NCBI RefSeq assembly: GCF_003013395.1
Contig: NZ_PXZM01000018.1
Coordinates: 1 to 64,000, forward strand
Origin: Brevibacillus fortis
GTDB taxonomy: Bacteria > Bacillota > Bacilli > Brevibacillales > Brevibacillaceae
Reading direction: 5' to 3'
Length of the DNA stretch: 64,000 nt
Each line of letters opens with the position of its first letter. Within the stretch, counting starts at the first letter, position 1. A program made the translations under genes and the position numbers. Of the stretch, positions 8,851-17,384 are shown piece by piece. The notes under the pieces are model-generated. The model was not told the origin of the DNA, did not search any database, and saw only the letters and a program-made list of their open reading frames with translations.

Positions 8851-8882
8851 AAGGCTGCTGAAGCGCTCAGCAGCCTTTTTTG
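8851..8882. terminator. Terminator after VanY-like gene
   Basis: A perfect 11-base stem, AAGGCTGCTGA (8851-8861) and TCAGCAGCCTT (8867-8877), with loop AGCGC, is followed by a T run. It also lies downstream of the convergent endopeptidase gene. Confidence 0.9.
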
Positions 8883-8900
8883 CCTCTTCCAAGAAGATAT

Positions 8901-9644
8901 TTAAATCACACGTCTTCCAAGCTCAAAGCGTTTTTCCCAGGAAGTCCCTTTGAATTTTGTTGTCGTAACTCCCGGCTTACCGTACGTATGCATTAGCTTA
9001 TTGTCTCCTGCGTAGATGGCTACATGGGTAATGCGAGAAGAAGAGCTGCCATAGCTACGGAAGAAAACGAGGTCTCCTTTTTGCAGCTGATTTTTCGAGA
9101 CTTTTTGACCGACTTTGGACTGTTGACGTGAATCTCGCGGCAGATTTACGCCGACCTCTTTAAACACTCGCTGTGTAAAGGAAGAGCAATCGAATGTACG
9201 CGTTGTTTTTTTGCTCGATCCGTATTTATAAGGTACACCTTTATACTTCAATCCTTTTGAAATGACCTGATCGGCAATTTGGGAAGAGGAAGCGGAAGTA
9301 GTCGTAGCCTCATTTTTATCCTCAGTGTTTGGATCAGAAATAGTTGATGATGAATCAGTTGCATTTGGATCGAATGGAGCAGCGTTATTTTCCGTCTGTT
9401 TATTCTGACTATTATCGGTAGTACTTTCCTCAGTGGCTGTCAGGTCGATGTTAGTACCATTTTGCTCATTTGCTGCCTGTTGATTGTTCTGATCGTCAAC
9501 TGACTGTTTATCCAGATTATGTGTAGTTGTGGTGGTGAGACTTGTCTCTGAAGCCGCGTAGGCTTGTCCGTTCATGAGAAGAGAAGTTCCCATTAAAATA
9601 GCTACGACCGTAGTAGTTGTACCTTTCCAGTTTCGCTTTGTCAT
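8901..9644 (-). CDS. Secreted NlpC/P60 cell-wall endopeptidase
   Basis: Secreted cysteine peptidase of 247 residues. The signal peptide (VVAILMGTSLLMNGQAYA) is followed by a low-complexity Thr/Asn/Ser/Gln-rich linker (about residues 35-115) and a C-terminal NlpC/P60 domain. The catalytic Cys is in RTFDCSSFTQ, the His in ITHVAIYAGD, and KGDLVFF is the typical intervening strand. Enzymes of this kind usually cleave D-Glu-meso-DAP bonds in peptidoglycan. The start at 9644 follows AGAAGGAGG; the longer frame upstream has no ribosome site and runs into the divergent regulator. The linker may cross the wall in place of LysM repeats. The divergent response regulator at 9792 is a natural candidate for its control. 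Confidence 0.9.
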   Translation of the reverse strand: MTKRNWKGTTTTVVAILMGTSLLMNGQAYAASETSLTTTTTHNLDKQSVDDQNNQQAANEQNGTNIDLTATEESTTDNSQNKQTENNAAPFDPNATDSSSTISDPNTEDKNEATTTSASSSQIADQVISKGLKYKGVPYKYGSSKKTTRTFDCSSFTQRVFKEVGVNLPRDSRQQSKVGQKVSKNQLQKGDLVFFRSYGSSSSRITHVAIYAGDNKLMHTYGKPGVTTTKFKGTSWEKRFELGRRVI

Positions 9645-9791
9645 GATGTTCCTCCTTCTGAATGGTTGATCTTGTTGTGTATTTCTCATCCACGCTCTTA
9701 TCGTACAGAACAAAACTAAGATTCCCGGTAGAATTTCATGAGAGTTTCCTGAGAAAACTGTTGGTAAGATATTCAAACGGAGATGATTCGT

Positions 9792-10478
9792 ATGCCCACG
9801 CCAGATGGAAAAGGCTATTTGTTGCTCGTTGAAGATGAGCATAACTTCGCAAGATACTTACAGTTGGAGTTGGAGAATGAAGGATTTTCGACAGATATTG
9901 AATACGATGGGCTTTCAGGATTAGAAAAGGCACTGACGGTTGAGTACGACCTCATCCTCCTCGATGTCATGCTGCCCGAATTATCGGGGATAGAATTATG
10001 CCGACGAATTCGGGAAACCAAAGACGTCCCCATTATCATGATCACGGCTCGCGGAGAGGTTCCGGATATCGTCACGGGATTAGACAGTGGAGCCAATGAC
10101 TACTTGGCTAAGCCGTTTGCAATCGAAGAGTTGTTTGCCCGGATTCGGGCCTTATTGCGTCAGCGGGAATCAAAAGCGAATCAGGAAATACGGATTGACC
10201 GATTGCGTATCCAGCCCAACGCTCGGCGTGTGTTCATCGATGAAGAGGAAATTATGTTAACGCCACGCGAGTATGATTTGCTTCATTATCTGGTTCAAAA
10301 CAAGGAGCAAGCAGTCTCCCGAGAGCAAATTCTCACAGCTGTTTGGGGTTTTGACTTTATGGGGAATACCAACATCGTGGATGTGTATATCCGATATTTG
10401 CGGAACAAAATTGAAAGTGATCCATCCGTCAAACTGATTCATACCGTTCGAGGTATTGGATATACACTACGAGATTAG
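9792..10478 (+). CDS. OmpR-family response regulator
   Basis: Two-component response regulator of about 228 residues. The receiver domain (8-120) contains VEDE acidic residues, the phospho-acceptor Asp58 in LILLDVMLP, and the KPF switch lysine. The winged-helix OmpR domain (130-228) ends in DVYIRYLRNKIE and HTVRGIGYTLRD. Two ATGs compete (9783 and 9792); ACGGAG at 9777-9782 is better spaced for 9792. It is followed 12 bases later by its kinase. It is divergent from a peptidoglycan endopeptidase, so a cell-envelope regulon is likely. Confidence 0.92.
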   Translation: MPTPDGKGYLLLVEDEHNFARYLQLELENEGFSTDIEYDGLSGLEKALTVEYDLILLDVMLPELSGIELCRRIRETKDVPIIMITARGEVPDIVTGLDSGANDYLAKPFAIEELFARIRALLRQRESKANQEIRIDRLRIQPNARRVFIDEEEIMLTPREYDLLHYLVQNKEQAVSREQILTAVWGFDFMGNTNIVDVYIRYLRNKIESDPSVKLIHTVRGIGYTLRD

Positions 10479-10490
10479 AAGGAGAACGCA

Positions 10491-11855
10491 GTGCTTACTC
10501 ATCGCAGATACTCACTCAAATGGAGACTCACGCTGTTATTTAGCTCTGGTATGCTGGTTTTGCTTCTCTTTTTGTCCATTTTTATTTTTTTCAGCACCTC
10601 TAATCTCGTCCATCAACATGAGCAAAAATTGCTCAATCAGAAGGCGACAGCTATCGCAGCCGATTTGAAAACGGAAATCACCGAAGAAGCATCACTAACG
10701 ATTACCTATTTGACTCGTTTGTTAACCAATTACGCTGACGTCAATCAATTCATAAACATTAGCGACCAAAACGGCAAGGAAATCGCTTCGATACAGGGAG
10801 CCAATTGGAGAACAGAGCCTGAAGTCTATTATGAAAGGACCTTGGTCGCAAAAGAACCTGTACAACTGCCGTTCACATCGGAGATTCTATATGTGCAAAT
10901 TTCTACGACGACGGAAGCGCTTGAATGGTATTTTTCCATCTTGCTGACGATTCTTTTTCTCTCATCCTTTTTTACCTTGCTTCTTTCGGCGATCGGTGGC
11001 TATTGGTTGAGTAACTGGGGACTCAAGCCTCTCGATCATCTTATCCAGCAAATCCATTCCATTTTCCCTCAACGTCTTTCCCAAAGAATTCATCATCATC
11101 ACGTAGAGACCGAAATCTACGAGCTGATCCACGCCTTTAATCTGCTGTTAGATCGCATGGAAGAAGCAATAGTCTATCAGCAGCGATTCGTCACAGATGC
11201 ATCACACGAGTTGCGTACACCGCTTTCTATTATTGAAGGGTATGTGAGTCTTCTGCAAAGATGGGGGCAGCACAAGCCCGAAGTAAGGGACGAAGCACTC
11301 GCTGCTGTTCAACAGGAGTGTAAACGACTTTTCAAACTCATTGATGACCTGCTGTCTCTAGCCAAAATGCAGCATACCTCTCAGCTAGGGTCAACGAAAC
11401 TCGTACAGCCATTAACTCCTCTGCTCCTTGAAGTAAAGCAAGCTTGGGTACCCATTTTCCCTCCACAAATTAAGCTGCTTTTTGAATGGGAAGAATCTCT
11501 TGTTCTTTTTATGGATCGGGAGCGGATTCGACAGTTATTGGACATCCTTTTGGACAATGCAAGGAAATACACAGATGAAGGACAAGTGAAGGTGCGAGCA
11601 TATGGCGATGAAGAGGCTGTGCACATTGTAGTAGAGGATACCGGGATCGGTATTCAAGCAAAAGAGATTCCCCACCTTTTTAAGCGATTCTACCGAGTGG
11701 ACAAATCCCGTGCTCGAAAAAGGGGAGGAAGCGGGATCGGTCTGGCCATCGCCCAAGCGATTGTCGCAGATCACGAGGGGAGCATCACGATTTCTCCTTC
11801 GGCGGAAAGAGGCTTGATTGTTCATATTTTGTTGAAAAAAGCGGGGATGATTTGA
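10491..11855 (+). CDS. Membrane sensor histidine kinase
   Basis: Sensor kinase of 454 residues, partner of the preceding regulator. Two transmembrane helices (about 15-37 and 146-172) enclose an extracytoplasmic loop of about 110 residues. A HAMP-like linker beginning at GLKPLDHL follows, then HisKA with His239 in DASHELRTPL, and HATPase with N-box DNARKYTDEG, DTGIGI and GGSGIGLAIAQAI. The start is GTG at 10491 with AAGGAG upstream. The stimulus is not evident from the loop sequence. Confidence 0.92.
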   Translation: MLTHRRYSLKWRLTLLFSSGMLVLLLFLSIFIFFSTSNLVHQHEQKLLNQKATAIAADLKTEITEEASLTITYLTRLLTNYADVNQFINISDQNGKEIASIQGANWRTEPEVYYERTLVAKEPVQLPFTSEILYVQISTTTEALEWYFSILLTILFLSSFFTLLLSAIGGYWLSNWGLKPLDHLIQQIHSIFPQRLSQRIHHHHVETEIYELIHAFNLLLDRMEEAIVYQQRFVTDASHELRTPLSIIEGYVSLLQRWGQHKPEVRDEALAAVQQECKRLFKLIDDLLSLAKMQHTSQLGSTKLVQPLTPLLLEVKQAWVPIFPPQIKLLFEWEESLVLFMDRERIRQLLDILLDNARKYTDEGQVKVRAYGDEEAVHIVVEDTGIGIQAKEIPHLFKRFYRVDKSRARKRGGSGIGLAIAQAIVADHEGSITISPSAERGLIVHILLKKAGMI

Positions 11856-12121
11856 CTACATGGATGAATATCGATAGGGCTCTGTGCGCGTTTTCCAAGA
11901 AACCGGTCATCAGATCGGGAGTGCATTCCAGAGCCTTTGTTTCTCATAGATTTGTGGAGGAATATCACAAAAGCAGCTTGCGGGTACTTGACTTTTCTGG
12001 GGAGGATAATCCCGTATCCGCTGCCAAAGCGTGGGCGGAAGCTGCATCCGACGAGACGAACAAGCGTAAGCAACAATTCCAGGGGCCGTGTACGATACGC
12101 TTCATTCTTTTGCCTCCATAA
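11856..12121 (+). pseudogene. Possible serpin gene remnant
   Basis: The reading frame just after the kinase encodes SHRFVEEYHKSSLRVLDF and then SAAKAWAEAASDETNKRK. This spacing resembles the serpin segment F-x-x-x-V-K-x-x-Y-x-A-x-V-x-x-V-DF...IN-x-WV-x-x-x-T-x-x-KI. No flanking serpin sequence (hinge or reactive centre) follows, and the frame soon ends, so if real it is a short decayed fragment. There is no ribosome site. The resemblance is by eye only; the rest of 11856-12232 shows nothing clear. Confidence 0.25.
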
Positions 12122-12232
12122 TCTTATTGACTCGTACAGAAGCTTTTCTCATAATCAGAAAAAGGGATTAATTTCCTTATATGAAAAGATCTTCTCTTGT
12201 ATTTCATTAAAAAATGTGAGGTTGATGTCGAA

Positions 12233-13822
12233 ATGTTAACCATCGACAGCATCGAGGCAGTCATTCAAAGATCGTTTGACCAAACGAAAGTCCCGGGGTT
12301 TGCCATAGCCGTTGTCAAGGGTGAGGAAATCGTCTATGCCAAAGGCTTCGGCAGCACCAATCTGGAGGAAGGCGGTGCACCTGTCACTCCTGATACGATT
12401 TTTCGAATCGGTTCTGTTAGCAAGCCGCTTACGGGAAGCGCTATCATGCGGCTGGTGGAGGCGGGAAAGGTAGACCTGGATGAGCCTATCTTAAGCTACA
12501 TACCCGAATTTTGCCTCAGTGATCCGGAGGCAACCGACAAAGTCACACTGCGGATGCTGCTGAATCACACGACCGGGTTGCCAGATGGAGGCGACATGGT
12601 CGGCAAGAGAGACCAAGGGGCACTGGAAGAGTATGTCCGGGAAGTCATTCCTCAGCTATCTCTGATTGCTCCCCCCGGATTTTTGCACTCTTACAGCAAC
12701 CACCATCTGAATCTTGCTGGTTATGTAGCCGAACGCGTGACAGTCACGCCTTTTTCCCAATTCATGAAAGAGTGGCTTTTCGACCCACTCAATATGAGTC
12801 GGACCATGTACGATCCTCTGATAGCGATGACGTATCCGTTGGCGCTCTCCCATGATCGCCATCCGGACGGAACTTTACGCGTCCAGCACAACTTTCCGGA
12901 AAACGCGGCGAACTACCCGTCCTATTTCGGAATGTCCAGCGTTCTTGATATGGCTAAATTTTCAATCATGCACCTGAATAATGGCCGCTTTGGTGATGTG
13001 CAAGTTTTGTCTCCTGAATCCATTGAGGAAATGCATTCGTTTCAGGCGGATCGTTTCACTTTGTCAGGACTAGCGAGCGGGCTGACCTTTTTCACGGATA
13101 CCTACAAGGGGGTTCCCATTATCAAGCACGCGGGCGCCATCAGTACGTACAACAGCACGCTTCTGCTTCAACCAGAGCATAGACTCGGTATCGTTACACT
13201 CTCGTCCCAAGATTACGGCTGGGAGGAGGCACATGAGATTCTCAGTCTGCTGCTCGAACTGCATGAAGAGAAACCACAGGTGTTCGCGGCAGCGAGCTTC
13301 CATGAGTCATCCATTGATGAATCAGGATGGCAAAGCTGTGAGGGAGCATATATCGGTTCTCTCCGGGGAGCGGCCATCGTCTCCATATCTGACAACCAGT
13401 TATTTTTGAAATTGAATGGGGAAGAAAGACCACTGAATTACGTCAGAGACCATTTCTTCGTCACCTGCGATGGCGAGAATAACCCGCTTGACAATGTCGG
13501 ATTTATTAGCGGTGAAGGAGAAGCTGCGCCATTCATTATGATCAATGGTTCGCCATGCCAGCGAACGATCGAGACGTTGTTTCAGTCCGATCCGTCCGCA
13601 TGGCAAGCGTTTGAAGGAAATTATACAAACGAGGTCCTCCATTTTTCGTTCATTCTTAGGGACGAAACACCCGTATTTATCGACGAGGATACGGAAATCA
13701 CCTGCGTTCCAATTAGAGACAACCTGTTTTTCGCAGATGGATTTGGGCTACTGGAGTTTACGGAAGAAAACGGTGTCATCCTCCTGACGATTCAGGGCAC
13801 ATGGCGTTTTTTCAAAGGGTGA
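12233..13822 (+). CDS. Serine hydrolase, beta-lactamase/PBP4* family
   Basis: Second serine hydrolase, 529 residues. The SxxK motif is SVSK (Ser61, Lys64), the second box YSN is at about 154-156, and HAG in IIKHAGAIS substitutes for the usual HTGG. A C-terminal region of about 170 residues contains two repeats of a beta-barrel-like module (WQSCEGAYIG and WQAFEGNYTN), typical of esterase/DD-peptidase-like family members. The start at ATG 12233 follows GTGAGG; upstream in-frame codons have no better site. No signal peptide, so cytoplasmic. Only distantly similar to the serine hydrolases at 1215 and 59185. Substrate unknown. Confidence 0.87.
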   Translation: MLTIDSIEAVIQRSFDQTKVPGFAIAVVKGEEIVYAKGFGSTNLEEGGAPVTPDTIFRIGSVSKPLTGSAIMRLVEAGKVDLDEPILSYIPEFCLSDPEATDKVTLRMLLNHTTGLPDGGDMVGKRDQGALEEYVREVIPQLSLIAPPGFLHSYSNHHLNLAGYVAERVTVTPFSQFMKEWLFDPLNMSRTMYDPLIAMTYPLALSHDRHPDGTLRVQHNFPENAANYPSYFGMSSVLDMAKFSIMHLNNGRFGDVQVLSPESIEEMHSFQADRFTLSGLASGLTFFTDTYKGVPIIKHAGAISTYNSTLLLQPEHRLGIVTLSSQDYGWEEAHEILSLLLELHEEKPQVFAAASFHESSIDESGWQSCEGAYIGSLRGAAIVSISDNQLFLKLNGEERPLNYVRDHFFVTCDGENNPLDNVGFISGEGEAAPFIMINGSPCQRTIETLFQSDPSAWQAFEGNYTNEVLHFSFILRDETPVFIDEDTEITCVPIRDNLFFADGFGLLEFTEENGVILLTIQGTWRFFKG

Positions 13823-13902
13823 TTGCGTAAAGGAATAACACGAACGCTACTATAAGTGTTTCTAGCAATTATTATTGAGACAATAGATTGATAATAGAAA
13901 CG

Positions 13903-14220
13903 AGGGGCTGTCTAAAAAAGTAAAGAAGGTGAGGAAAATCATTTCGTTTTCCTCACCTTCCCTTTTGGTTTGAGAAAAGTGGTTGACCCAGTACCAGCGT
14001 AGCTGACACAGAACGCAAAGTAGGTTGATAACACCACAGAAATACCCTGTAGCCACGACAAAAACGGTGGTGTTCGGTATGTACAAAGGCAGGATTGGCG
14101 GATTATATTGAACGAAATATGGACGGAAATGTTTTTCTTATCGACAGATACGATAGTGCAATAAACCAAAAACAGTCTAACACTTTATTTTCGTGTTATT
14201 GACTGGTTTTTGGTTTATAA
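13903..14220. mobile_element. IS-like remnant with hairpins (no intact transposase)
   Basis: GGGGCTGTCTAAAAAAGT near 13903 looks like the terminal inverted repeat of an IS1182-type or related element. It is followed by a perfect 14-base stem (13925-13938 with 13947-13960, arms GAAGGTGAGGAAAA and its complement) that would terminate a minus-strand transposase. The inner segment to about 14160 has no frame I can recognise as a transposase. A second long imperfect hairpin spans 14161-14218. I read this as a decayed insertion-sequence end; it could instead be a small nonautonomous repeat. Confidence 0.35.
14161..14218. repeat. Long imperfect inverted repeat
   Basis: ATAAACCAAAAACAGTC (from 14161) pairs with GACTGGTTTTTGGTTTAT (to 14218) with one bulge, and TAACAC pairs with GTGTTA inside. 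The arms are about 23 bases around a short AT loop. It may bound the IS-like remnant. Confidence 0.6.
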
Positions 14221-14388
14221 AGCCCGATTAGTCTACATTGGAGTTAAGATAATAACCGCGTTTTGCTGGCGGTACCCCTTGGTTGAAGTGTTCAAAGGTT
14301 TCATTACTCGTGATCCCATGTAACCTGCGAACTCCTTAGGCAAATTCAATCATCGAGTTTCCCTATGATAACCATAGGGGATTTGTAA

Positions 14389-14437
14389 TTGTTCCGAAAG
14401 ATAGTCGATCCTATAATCAAATACGTAGCAATGCTAC
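14389..14437 (+). promoter_or_regulatory. Promoter and palindromic operator of thioredoxin-like gene
   Basis: TTGTTC (14389-14394), a 17-base spacer and TATAAT (14412-14417) form a sigma-A promoter. GTAGCAATGCTAC at 14425-14437, right at the expected transcription start, is a perfect 5-3-5 palindrome and a candidate repressor site. Upstream, CCCTATG/CATAGGG around 14371-14389 forms another small dyad. Confidence 0.5.
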
Positions 14438-14463
14438 ATAAAATCAATAGGAGCTGATTCCAA

Positions 14464-14703
14464 ATGTTAAAAGCCATTTTTTATCATGCAGGTTGCCCAG
14501 TATGTGTAGATGCGGAGCAAGTTGTCCTAGACTACCTGGATCAAACAAAGCTCGAAATCGAAATTGTCCACCTTGGTACAGAGCGGAATCGAACTGAGGA
14601 AGCAGAGCAGGCTGGTATTCAATCCGTACCTGCTCTCGTGCTTGGCGGGAACGTCTACCACATCAACTTTGGGGCAAGCCTGGAAGATGTGAAAAACGGC
14701 TAA
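14464..14703 (+). CDS. Thioredoxin/glutaredoxin-like small protein
   Basis: Small cytoplasmic thioredoxin-fold protein of 79 residues. The redox motif CPVC lies in FYHAGCPVCVDAEQ at the start of the first helix, and SVPALV carries the cis-proline loop. The family reduces disulfides or acts in thiol relay. A good ribosome site (AGGAGCTG) precedes the ATG. It is monocistronic between its own promoter and a terminator. The following MarR gene might control it, but nothing in the sequence proves this. Confidence 0.88.
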   Translation: MLKAIFYHAGCPVCVDAEQVVLDYLDQTKLEIEIVHLGTERNRTEEAEQAGIQSVPALVLGGNVYHINFGASLEDVKNG

Positions 14704-14708
14704 GTTTG

Positions 14709-14742
14709 AAAAAGGGGGTGCTTTTGAGGGCCTCCTTTTTCC
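14709..14742 (+). terminator. Terminator after thioredoxin-like gene
   Basis: AAAAAGGGGG (14709-14718) pairs with CCTCCTTTTT (14731-14740), with one mismatch, and ends in a T run. Confidence 0.7.
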
Positions 14743-14812
14743 TATGCTTTTACACGACCATATTTCCATTTACAATGGATAGAAAAATGGAACATGGAAG
14801 GTAAGAAAAAAC

Positions 14813-15427
14813 ATGATGTTTGATCCCCAACAACGTAAGGAAAATCGCTCAGCCCGTATCATGATGGCTCTCTTTCGGATGTCCCAGGCGATAAAAAAAG
14901 TGACGCAGGCAGAGAGTGATGAACAGGGATTGTCACCCGTACAAATTCAAGCGCTGCTGTTCACTTTCTATACGAGAAGCGACATGGCTTCCATTGGAAA
15001 CTTTGCCAAGGCAATCGGAACGACGCATGTGACAGCCGTAAAGATTATCAATGGACTCGTAAAGAAAGGGCACATGACAAAAGCACCTAAAACAGAAGAT
15101 CGTCGAGTGACCCTGCTTCAATTGACTGAAAAGGGAAAAGAAGCTGCATCGAGGCTTGAAAAATGGGGGTACACACTGGAGGAAGCCCTTCATTCGATTC
15201 CAGATGAGATACTAGAAGATTTCGAGCTCGCGCTCGGCTCCGTTATCACAGCGATGCAAAGACATTGCCATCTGGTGGTAGCAGAGCCCTGTCTTGGCTG
15301 CATCCATTTTCGGCCGAATACAGGTGATTCCCATACACCCCATTATTGCGCGTTCATTGAAAAGTATCTCACGCACGAAGCATCCTTGAAAGAATGCCCC
15401 GAGCATATTTCCTCTGGGAAAGACTAG
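14813..15427 (+). CDS. MarR-family transcriptional regulator
   Basis: Winged-helix regulator of 204 residues. The MarR core covers about residues 15-135: IGNFAKAIGTTHVTAVKIINGLVKKGHMTKAPKTEDRRVTLLQLTEKGK-type recognition helix and DR-rich wing. The C-terminal extension of about 55 residues is unusual for MarR proteins and contains four cysteines and several histidines (EPCLGCIHFRP, HYCAFIEKY, LKECPEH). This could bind a metal, an iron-sulfur cluster or a thiol-reactive signal. GGAAGGTAAG precedes the start; ATG 14813 and 14816 are both possible. The extension suggests redox or metal sensing; inference only. Confidence 0.85.
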   Translation: MMFDPQQRKENRSARIMMALFRMSQAIKKVTQAESDEQGLSPVQIQALLFTFYTRSDMASIGNFAKAIGTTHVTAVKIINGLVKKGHMTKAPKTEDRRVTLLQLTEKGKEAASRLEKWGYTLEEALHSIPDEILEDFELALGSVITAMQRHCHLVVAEPCLGCIHFRPNTGDSHTPHYCAFIEKYLTHEASLKECPEHISSGKD

Positions 15428-15433
15428 ATAATC

Positions 15434-15448
15434 ATAGGTAATACCTAT
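15434..15448. promoter_or_regulatory. Perfect palindrome downstream of MarR and LysR genes
   Basis: ATAGGTA-A-TACCTAT is a perfect 7-1-7 dyad between the convergent MarR and LysR genes. It shares AxAGG...CCTAT with a dyad in the LysR promoter at 16444-16460. No T-tract follows, so it is not an obvious terminator. Confidence 0.35.
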
Positions 15449-15515
15449 CGAAATGATAACAATAACGCTATTGAACAATCATTTGCCTCATCATAAACTG
15501 ATCTTGATTCCCGCA

Positions 15516-16412
15516 TCATTGAACATCAGCACGTTTAACCGTAGTGATTAATTGCTCCATAAAAACTCGGCTTGCTGCACATAAATACTTGTTTTTCCGG
15601 TAAACAATACCGATTTGCGCCGTGATATTGGGCTGTTGTATCGGAATCGTACGGATCCGTTTATCATCGATATAGTCGAGGTAGCCTTTCGAAAGTACCG
15701 TGACACCTACACCTTGTCCGACCATATTCGTAATGGATTCCATAGTGGTCATCTCCAAGACAGGCTGTGGCGTGAATCCAAGCTGACGACACTTTTCGTC
15801 GATCAACTGACGTAAAAAGTACGTGTTGGGCAATAAAATGGAGGGGGTTTCTTTTAAAATCGCAAGCGGAACAAATGGTTCCTTCGCGATCGGATGCTCC
15901 ACAGGTACCCCTAGGGCCAGATTTTCTGTAAGGAGCGGAATAGTTTCCAGATCGTCATGCTCCATAGGCAAGAAGACAATGCCTACATCCAACTCGTTTT
16001 TCAAAAGTCCTTCATAAATATCGCCGGTTCTCATCCCGAAAATAGATAATTCGACCTTCGGATAACGCTGGTGAAACTCGATAACAGTAGGCGGAAGCAA
16101 GTAATTGACGACCGTCAGCAGTACGCCAATTTTTAATGCGCCTCTGCTTAAACCTTGCAGCTCGCTTATCGCTGCACGTGCCTGGGACAACTCATGAAAT
16201 ACATTATAGCTATGGTGAAGCAATGTTTTGCCTGCTTCCGTCATAACCGTTCGTTTGCCGACACGATCAAACAATGGCATACCGATTTCATGCTCAAGCA
16301 GACGGATTTGCTGACTGAGTGAAGGCTGCGTAATGCCCAATTTCTCGGCTGCGCGAGTAAAATTCAACTCCTGGCACAGTGCCATAAAGTACTCTAATTG
16401 CTTGAGCTCCAA
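15516..16412 (-). CDS. LysR-family transcriptional regulator
   Basis: LysR-type regulator of 298 residues. The N-terminal helix-turn-helix is LNFTRAAEKLGITQPSLSQQIRLLE-type (about residues 14-40), followed by the effector-binding domain (about 90-298) with the two-lobe substrate-binding fold. I place the start at TTG 16412 because GGAGGG is well spaced and the LELKQLEYFMAL start is canonical for the family; the longer frame has no site. It is divergent from a MOSC protein and may control it. The effector is unknown. Confidence 0.88.
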   Translation of the reverse strand: MELKQLEYFMALCQELNFTRAAEKLGITQPSLSQQIRLLEHEIGMPLFDRVGKRTVMTEAGKTLLHHSYNVFHELSQARAAISELQGLSRGALKIGVLLTVVNYLLPPTVIEFHQRYPKVELSIFGMRTGDIYEGLLKNELDVGIVFLPMEHDDLETIPLLTENLALGVPVEHPIAKEPFVPLAILKETPSILLPNTYFLRQLIDEKCRQLGFTPQPVLEMTTMESITNMVGQGVGVTVLSKGYLDYIDDKRIRTIPIQQPNITAQIGIVYRKNKYLCAASRVFMEQLITTVKRADVQ

Positions 16413-16443
16413 CGACCATCCCTCCGGTGATTCATGATCTAAC

Positions 16444-16460
16444 AATAGGTTTTTCCTATT
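16444..16460. promoter_or_regulatory. Candidate LysR operator
   Basis: AATAGG-TTTTT-CCTATT is a perfect dyad with a 5-base centre, located between the divergent LysR and MOSC genes. It is the type of interrupted palindrome bound by LysR proteins. Confidence 0.4.
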
Positions 16461-16539
16461 ATTATAGAGCAAACCATTATCAATTTATATGAATGTCGTG
16501 CACAATGCACATTTCCATGAAAGAATGAGGTGATCTCTT

Positions 16540-17223
16540 GTGAATATCGAAATCCTTTCAATAAATGTAGGGAAGCCCAAACAGGTACAGTATCAAAACA
16601 AAGAGGTTTCTACTGGTATTTACAAAACTCCGACGACAAAAGCTCTTTATTTATCCTTTTTGAACTTGGAGGGGGATGGGCAAGCAGATCTTGTCCACCA
16701 TGGAGGGAAGGAAAAGGCTGTATGCGTCTATCCCTATGAGCACTATCCATTCTGGGAAGCTGAATTACAAAGAGAACTGGCAATCGGTGCATTCGGAGAA
16801 AATCTGACGATCAGGGGATTAGTAGAAACAGACGTTTGTATCGGTGACACCTTTCAGCTAGGGGAAGCAGTCGTACAAGTCAGTCAACCGAGACAGCCCT
16901 GTTACAAATTGTCTGTGCGATACGGTGTACCTGAAATGTTGATTAAGGTCCAAGAGACCGGCTATACTGGCTTTTATTTTCGCGTGCTAAAAGAAGGGCT
17001 TGTGTCTCATACGGATGGATTGACAAGACTCTCTTCGCATCCAAAATCGATAACGGTCTCTTATGCAAACCGAATCATGCATCAAGAGAAAGACAATATC
17101 GACGGCATGAAAAAGCTGTTGGAAGTAGAGGAACTGTCCTCAAATTGGCGAACGACCTTTACCAAACGATTATCCGGCATAGAAATTGATACCCGTAAAA
17201 GGATGACCGGCAACCAATCATAA
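16540..17223 (+). CDS. MOSC domain protein (YiiM-like)
   Basis: MOSC-domain protein of 227 residues similar in layout to YiiM. The N-terminal strand EILSINVGKP, then DLVHHGGKEKAVCVYPYEHYPFW, FGENLTI, and QPRQPCYKLSVRYG with the conserved Cys that in this family carries molybdenum cofactor sulfur or ligand. YiiM-type proteins are molybdoenzymes reducing N-hydroxylated bases; that role comes from the family. The start is GTG 16540 with GAGGTGATC upstream. The C-terminal 60 residues are a three-helix extension typical of YiiM. Confidence 0.88.
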   Translation: MNIEILSINVGKPKQVQYQNKEVSTGIYKTPTTKALYLSFLNLEGDGQADLVHHGGKEKAVCVYPYEHYPFWEAELQRELAIGAFGENLTIRGLVETDVCIGDTFQLGEAVVQVSQPRQPCYKLSVRYGVPEMLIKVQETGYTGFYFRVLKEGLVSHTDGLTRLSSHPKSITVSYANRIMHQEKDNIDGMKKLLEVEELSSNWRTTFTKRLSGIEIDTRKRMTGNQS

Positions 17224-17384
17224 CTACAGTATAGGCAAGGAAGAACGTGGAATATCCTCACCCATTATCCACAACGCAACTGCATATGATGAACCATCTG
17301 AATTTGCTCTTCAGAATAGTTACCTGTTATTACGTAGCCACATAGGCTAAAGGGTAAATCCTTTACACTGGAGAGGAGATTGAG

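Noticed and set aside
11822..12076. Minus-strand ORF overlapping the histidine kinase end
   Set aside because: No ribosome site, Arg/Ser-rich shadow composition and no recognisable family.
12197..12232. Upstream extension of the serine hydrolase
   Set aside because: The extra 12 codons lack a ribosome site and are not part of the domain.
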